The notes beneath the pieces were generated by a model. It ran no database searches and had not been told where the DNA came from. It was given only the letters and a program-made list of their open reading frames with translations. 64,000 bases of DNA from Pseudoglutamicibacter albus (lineage in GTDB: Bacteria > Actinomycetota > Actinomycetes > Actinomycetales > Micrococcaceae), in the NCBI RefSeq assembly GCF_022346425.1, contig NZ_JAKRCW010000004.1:1-64000 (forward strand). Direction: 5' to 3'. How positions within the stretch are numbered: the first letter of the stretch is position 1; every line of letters starts with the position of its first letter. Made by a program: the position numbers and the translations under genes. Positions 61,276 to 64,000 of this stretch are shown one piece after another.

Positions 61276-62664
61276 TTACTTAGAAGCATCAGCTTTCTTC
61301 TTAGGGGAAGCTGCTTTACGGAACTCGTCGAACGGACGGTTCACGTTACGCAGACCCCACACGTCGCGGCCAGCGATGAGCTGGTTGATCCAGCCGCTGA
61401 ACACGCGGATTTTACGTTCGATGGTTGGCATCGCCATGCCGTGGTAGCCGCGGTGAGCAGCCCAAGCGAGGAAGCCGTGCATCGGGAACTTGATGATCTT
61501 AGCGACACCCTTGCCGTAGCCGAGGCCGGCAACAGCACCGAGGTTGGTGTGCTTGTATTCCTTAATCTCGCCCTGGCCGTAGCGTTCAGCCAGCAGGTTG
61601 CTTGCCAGGACAGGAGCCTGGCGGACGGCGTGCTGAGCGTTCGGAACGCACGTGCCGTCTGGGAGGCCGCCACCGGAGAGGTCCGGGACTGCCGCGATGT
61701 CGCCTGCGCCCCATGCGCCTTCGATGACGTTGCCGTCAGCATCAACGCAACGCAGCGTTGCATCGACGGTCAGGCGGCCGCGCTGCTCAACGTTGAGGTC
61801 GGTTTCGCGGATCATCGGGTTGGCTTGAACGCCCGCGGTCCAGATCAGGGTGTCGACGTCGAACTCATCGACTGGGTCCCCACCTGGCATCGAGACGAGC
61901 TTGAGGTGGCGGTCGGTCGCATCAGAGAGCGATGTGTTCAGGCGCACGGTGATACCGCGGTCGCGAAGGTGCTCAACAACCCACTTAGCGGAGTCCTCCT
62001 GGACCTCAGGCATGATCTTGCCCATCGCTTCAACGAGCTGGAAGTCAAGGTCTGCCGGTGTGATGTTGTTGCAACGCTTAGCGGCAAGAACCGCCGCATC
62101 GTGCAATTCGGAGATGGTTTCAACACCGTTGAAGCCACCACCCACAACAACAACACGCAGCGCACGCTTACGCGCCACCGGGTCATCGGTATTGTCAGCG
62201 AACTGGATGCGTTCCTGCACGTGGTCGCGCAAATAGATCGCTTCCTCCACACGCTTCACCCCGATGCCGGCATCAGCAAGGCCCGGGATCGGGAACGTCT
62301 TGGTGATCGCACCAGCGGCGAGGACTACATCCTGGTAAGGGATGGTGAACTCTTCACCGTTGTCATCCTTGACGAGTGCTTCCTTCGCCTGATGGTCGAT
62401 GCGGACTACCGAGCCGCGCACGAGCTCGCTGTGACGAAGCCAACGTGCGTGAGGCACCGTGATGTGGCGTGGCTCGATCGATCCACCCATAACTTCCGGG
62501 AGGAACGGCTGATAGGTCATGTATGGAAGCGGATCGACAACGGTGACGACGCCGCCAAGTGCACGAACCTTCTTCTGCAGGTTCTTAGCAACGTAAAGAC
62601 CGAGGTATCCACCCCCAACAACAAGAGTACGTGGGCGTTGGGACAGTTGCTGTGAGCTAGGCAT
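61276..62664 (-). CDS. ndh: type II NADH dehydrogenase (NDH-2)
   Basis: A 462-residue membrane-associated flavoprotein passing electrons from NADH to menaquinone without proton pumping. FAD-binding VVGGGYLGLYVA near 15-26, NAD-binding VVVGGGFNGVETI near 170-182 and the FAD motif GAGDIAAVPDLSG near 318 are intact. The C-terminal amphipathic segment (about 385-430) should attach it to the membrane. GGA lies a few bases before ATG 62664. It is a separate unit upstream of tRNA-Leu. Confidence 0.94.
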   Translation of the reverse strand: MPSSQQLSQRPRTLVVGGGYLGLYVAKNLQKKVRALGGVVTVVDPLPYMTYQPFLPEVMGGSIEPRHITVPHARWLRHSELVRGSVVRIDHQAKEALVKDDNGEEFTIPYQDVVLAAGAITKTFPIPGLADAGIGVKRVEEAIYLRDHVQERIQFADNTDDPVARKRALRVVVVGGGFNGVETISELHDAAVLAAKRCNNITPADLDFQLVEAMGKIMPEVQEDSAKWVVEHLRDRGITVRLNTSLSDATDRHLKLVSMPGGDPVDEFDVDTLIWTAGVQANPMIRETDLNVEQRGRLTVDATLRCVDADGNVIEGAWGAGDIAAVPDLSGGGLPDGTCVPNAQHAVRQAPVLASNLLAERYGQGEIKEYKHTNLGAVAGLGYGKGVAKIIKFPMHGFLAWAAHRGYHGMAMPTIERKIRVFSGWINQLIAGRDVWGLRNVNRPFDEFRKAASPKKKADASK

Positions 62665-62711
62665 AGTTCCATTCTATGCCTGATCTGCGATTGTCAAACT
62701 TCACGCGGCAC

Positions 62712-63662
62712 TCAGCGGCGCATGAGATCGATCGCAACGCCGTCAAGAATGTCGTTTTCACTCGCCGCGAGCTCTTTGACGCGCCCGCCGGTGCGTTCCT
62801 GGATGGTTTCAAGGATCGTTTTGAGGATCATCGCGCCACCGGTCATGATGTCGACCCGGCCAGGGTGCATGTACGGCAGGTCAGCGAGCCGCTTCTTAGA
62901 GAACGATGCGAGTTCGCCACACACTGCGATCGCCAACGGGACGGGGATCGCGGCGCCGGTGATGCGTTCTGGGACATACGAAGGCAGGTCGAGCGCGTGA
63001 GCGAGCACCGTGGTCACGGTACCGGCGACACCCACGAGCCTGTCAACCGAGCTGAAATCAATCGTGTCTGAGATCCCCGCCAGGACCTCCCCGACGGCCT
63101 GAGCGAGTTCTTCTTTCTGTTCCTCTGATGGCGGATCAGAATGCATGAAACGCTCGGCGTAACGGACCGCACCCATCTGCGTTGATACTTCAGCAGTCAC
63201 CTCGCCGCCGCGCCCGGTCACGAACTCGGTGGACCCTCCCCCAAGGTCCAGGACCAAAACATTCTCAACCGGAGCCACATCGACCGCAGAGACCGCGCCC
63301 GTGAACGAGAAGCGAGCCTCCTCCTCGCCCGTGATGACGCGCGGCTCGACCCCGAGATGATGGCGCACCACATCGTGCACCTCCTCAGCGTTGGCGGCAT
63401 CCCGGGTAGCTGAGGTAGCCACGAACGTGGTCTGCTCCGGCTGGAACCGTTTGATCGTGGCCGCGAAACCATCGAGGGCTTTCGCAAGCCTGCCTAGGGC
63501 CTCTGCCGAGACCCGGCCGTGAGAGTCCACGCCCTCCCCGAGCCGCACAACCTCCATCGTGCGTACACAGTCGGTGAGTTCGATCTCGCCGTCAGTGACC
63601 GTCATATCAGCAATCAGGAGTCGGACGGAGTTCGTTCCACAGTCGATGACGGCAGCACGCAT
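62712..63662 (-). CDS. ppx: Ppx/GppA family phosphatase (exopolyphosphatase)
   Basis: A 316-residue actin-like ATPase-fold enzyme. IDCGTNSVRLLI near 6-17, EEEARFSFTGA near 116 and the phosphate loop VLDLGGGSTEF near 136 are present. It lacks the C-terminal HD domain of the long Ppx, as do the mycobacterial Ppx1/Ppx2, which hydrolyse polyphosphate or pppGpp. The ATG is immediately next to the stop of the DUF501 gene, so the two are co-transcribed; this eno-divIC-DUF501-ppx order is common in actinobacteria. Confidence 0.93.
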   Translation of the reverse strand: MRAAVIDCGTNSVRLLIADMTVTDGEIELTDCVRTMEVVRLGEGVDSHGRVSAEALGRLAKALDGFAATIKRFQPEQTTFVATSATRDAANAEEVHDVVRHHLGVEPRVITGEEEARFSFTGAVSAVDVAPVENVLVLDLGGGSTEFVTGRGGEVTAEVSTQMGAVRYAERFMHSDPPSEEQKEELAQAVGEVLAGISDTIDFSSVDRLVGVAGTVTTVLAHALDLPSYVPERITGAAIPVPLAIAVCGELASFSKKRLADLPYMHPGRVDIMTGGAMILKTILETIQERTGGRVKELAASENDILDGVAIDLMRR

Positions 63663-64000
63663 CTAGTTACCCTCCGCCTGGTTCGTGCCATCGGCCGCGC
63701 TGCTGCCGGCCTTGCTGTTGTCGCTAGCCTCGTCTGCCGCGCGTTTGGCGGCTCGTTCAAGTCGCTTCTTCTCCGGGTCACCCGCTTGGGTGCGCACGTG
63801 GCGGGACTTGTCTTTCGATGGCGCGGGACCTTCGGTGTCCCACGCGCCTTGGCACGAACAGACATCGGGGCGCCACCACTGAGCGATCGCTTCGAGAGCT
63901 TGGTCGCCGAGCGGATTGGTCCCCGGGCCAGCTGCCAGCGAATGCCCCACCAGCACGTGAATACATTTGACGCGGTCCGGCATCCCGCCCGCGGATACTC
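63663..64000 (-). CDS. DUF501 domain-containing protein, 5' end outside window
   Basis: The last 112 residues of an open frame that runs off the right edge. MPDRVKCIHVLVGHSLAAG and GTNPLGDQALEAIAQWW are the DUF501 core; a cysteine motif RPDVCSCQGAW follows, then a Lys/Arg/Glu-rich tail of about 50 residues. The frame is open beyond the ATG at 63983 (VSAGG precedes it), which is internal to the domain, so the true start lies outside. Function unknown; its place before ppx is conserved. Confidence 0.88.
   Translation of the reverse strand, partial: VSAGGMPDRVKCIHVLVGHSLAAGPGTNPLGDQALEAIAQWWRPDVCSCQGAWDTEGPAPSKDKSRHVRTQAGDPEKKRLERAAKRAADEASDNSKAGSSAADGTNQAEGN

Overview
The window looks like a chromosomal segment, near the end of a contig, from a high-GC actinobacterium, most likely a member of the Micrococcaceae (Arthrobacter/Rothia-like). 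The evidence is the gene content and order: mycothiol conjugate amidase, a WhiB2-type regulator, Rpf with DUF348/G5 domains, an LAXTG-type surface anchor, LCP proteins, actinobacterial families (DUF2505, DUF3499, DUF4245, DUF4307, DUF5719, DUF501, TIGR03089) and conserved neighbourhoods that are also seen in mycobacteria. The genus is an inference. There is no prophage, transposase, integrase, CRISPR array or secondary-metabolite cluster; almost everything is housekeeping. The first ~150 bases are a cytosine-rich artefact-like stretch. Layout: 254-8244 holds an LpdA-type flavoprotein, a small membrane protein, the repair coupling factor Mfd, a DUF2505 protein and NhaA. 8494-24858 is the leftward (minus strand) block pth - phoA - rplY - prs - glmU - tRNA-Gln - glutamine amidotransferase - ABC-F - ispE - rsmA - rpf - tatD - gabD - rsmI, a standard actinobacterial order into which a cell-wall-anchored alkaline phosphatase and a succinate-semialdehyde dehydrogenase appear to have been added. 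24994-28625 holds the protein O-mannosyltransferase and an acyl-CoA synthetase. 28728-43601 is the cell-envelope/regulator region: DUF1461 protein, DUF3499, metallopeptidase-like protein, DUF5719, a large membrane glycosyltransferase, WhiB2, TIGR03089 protein, GtrA, purK-purE, LCP ligase and manA. 43739-50787 carries central carbon metabolism and transport (glpX, BCCT transporter, DUF485/acetate symporter pair, DUF4245 protein, carbonic anhydrase). 50798-59276 runs fumC, prepilin peptidase, cis-prenyltransferase, mca, DUF4307, greA, ilvA and an AI-2E-type permease. 59364-64000 holds a BI-1 family protein, a PTH2-type hydrolase, tRNA-Leu(UAA), type II NADH dehydrogenase, Ppx/GppA and a partial DUF501 gene. 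How genes work together: many serve the cell envelope (GlmU for UDP-GlcNAc, IspE and cis-prenyltransferase for the lipid carrier, LCP ligase, Pmt, ManA, the giant glycosyltransferase, GtrA, Rpf); others serve translation fidelity and rRNA/tRNA processing (Pth, PTH2, L25, RsmA, RsmI, ABC-F, GreA). The most unusual signal is not a gene. At least ten short tandem repeats, most often with a unit of 17 or 19 bp, sit in the small gaps between genes. Five of them start on or next to a stop codon, and because the period is not a multiple of three the repeated stop triplets fall in all three reading frames (or nearly so). Other points worth checking are a glycosyltransferase whose only plausible start is a CTG overlapping the whiB2 stop codon, a WhiB2 protein with a ~140-residue N-terminal extension, an intrinsic terminator that ends directly at the start codon of the AI-2E-type gene, a PTH2 gene that starts one base after a tRNA, and a recurring TAnnnT box 6-7 bases before start codons that suggests leaderless mRNAs. 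All start sites given are judgements from ribosome-binding sites and family length.
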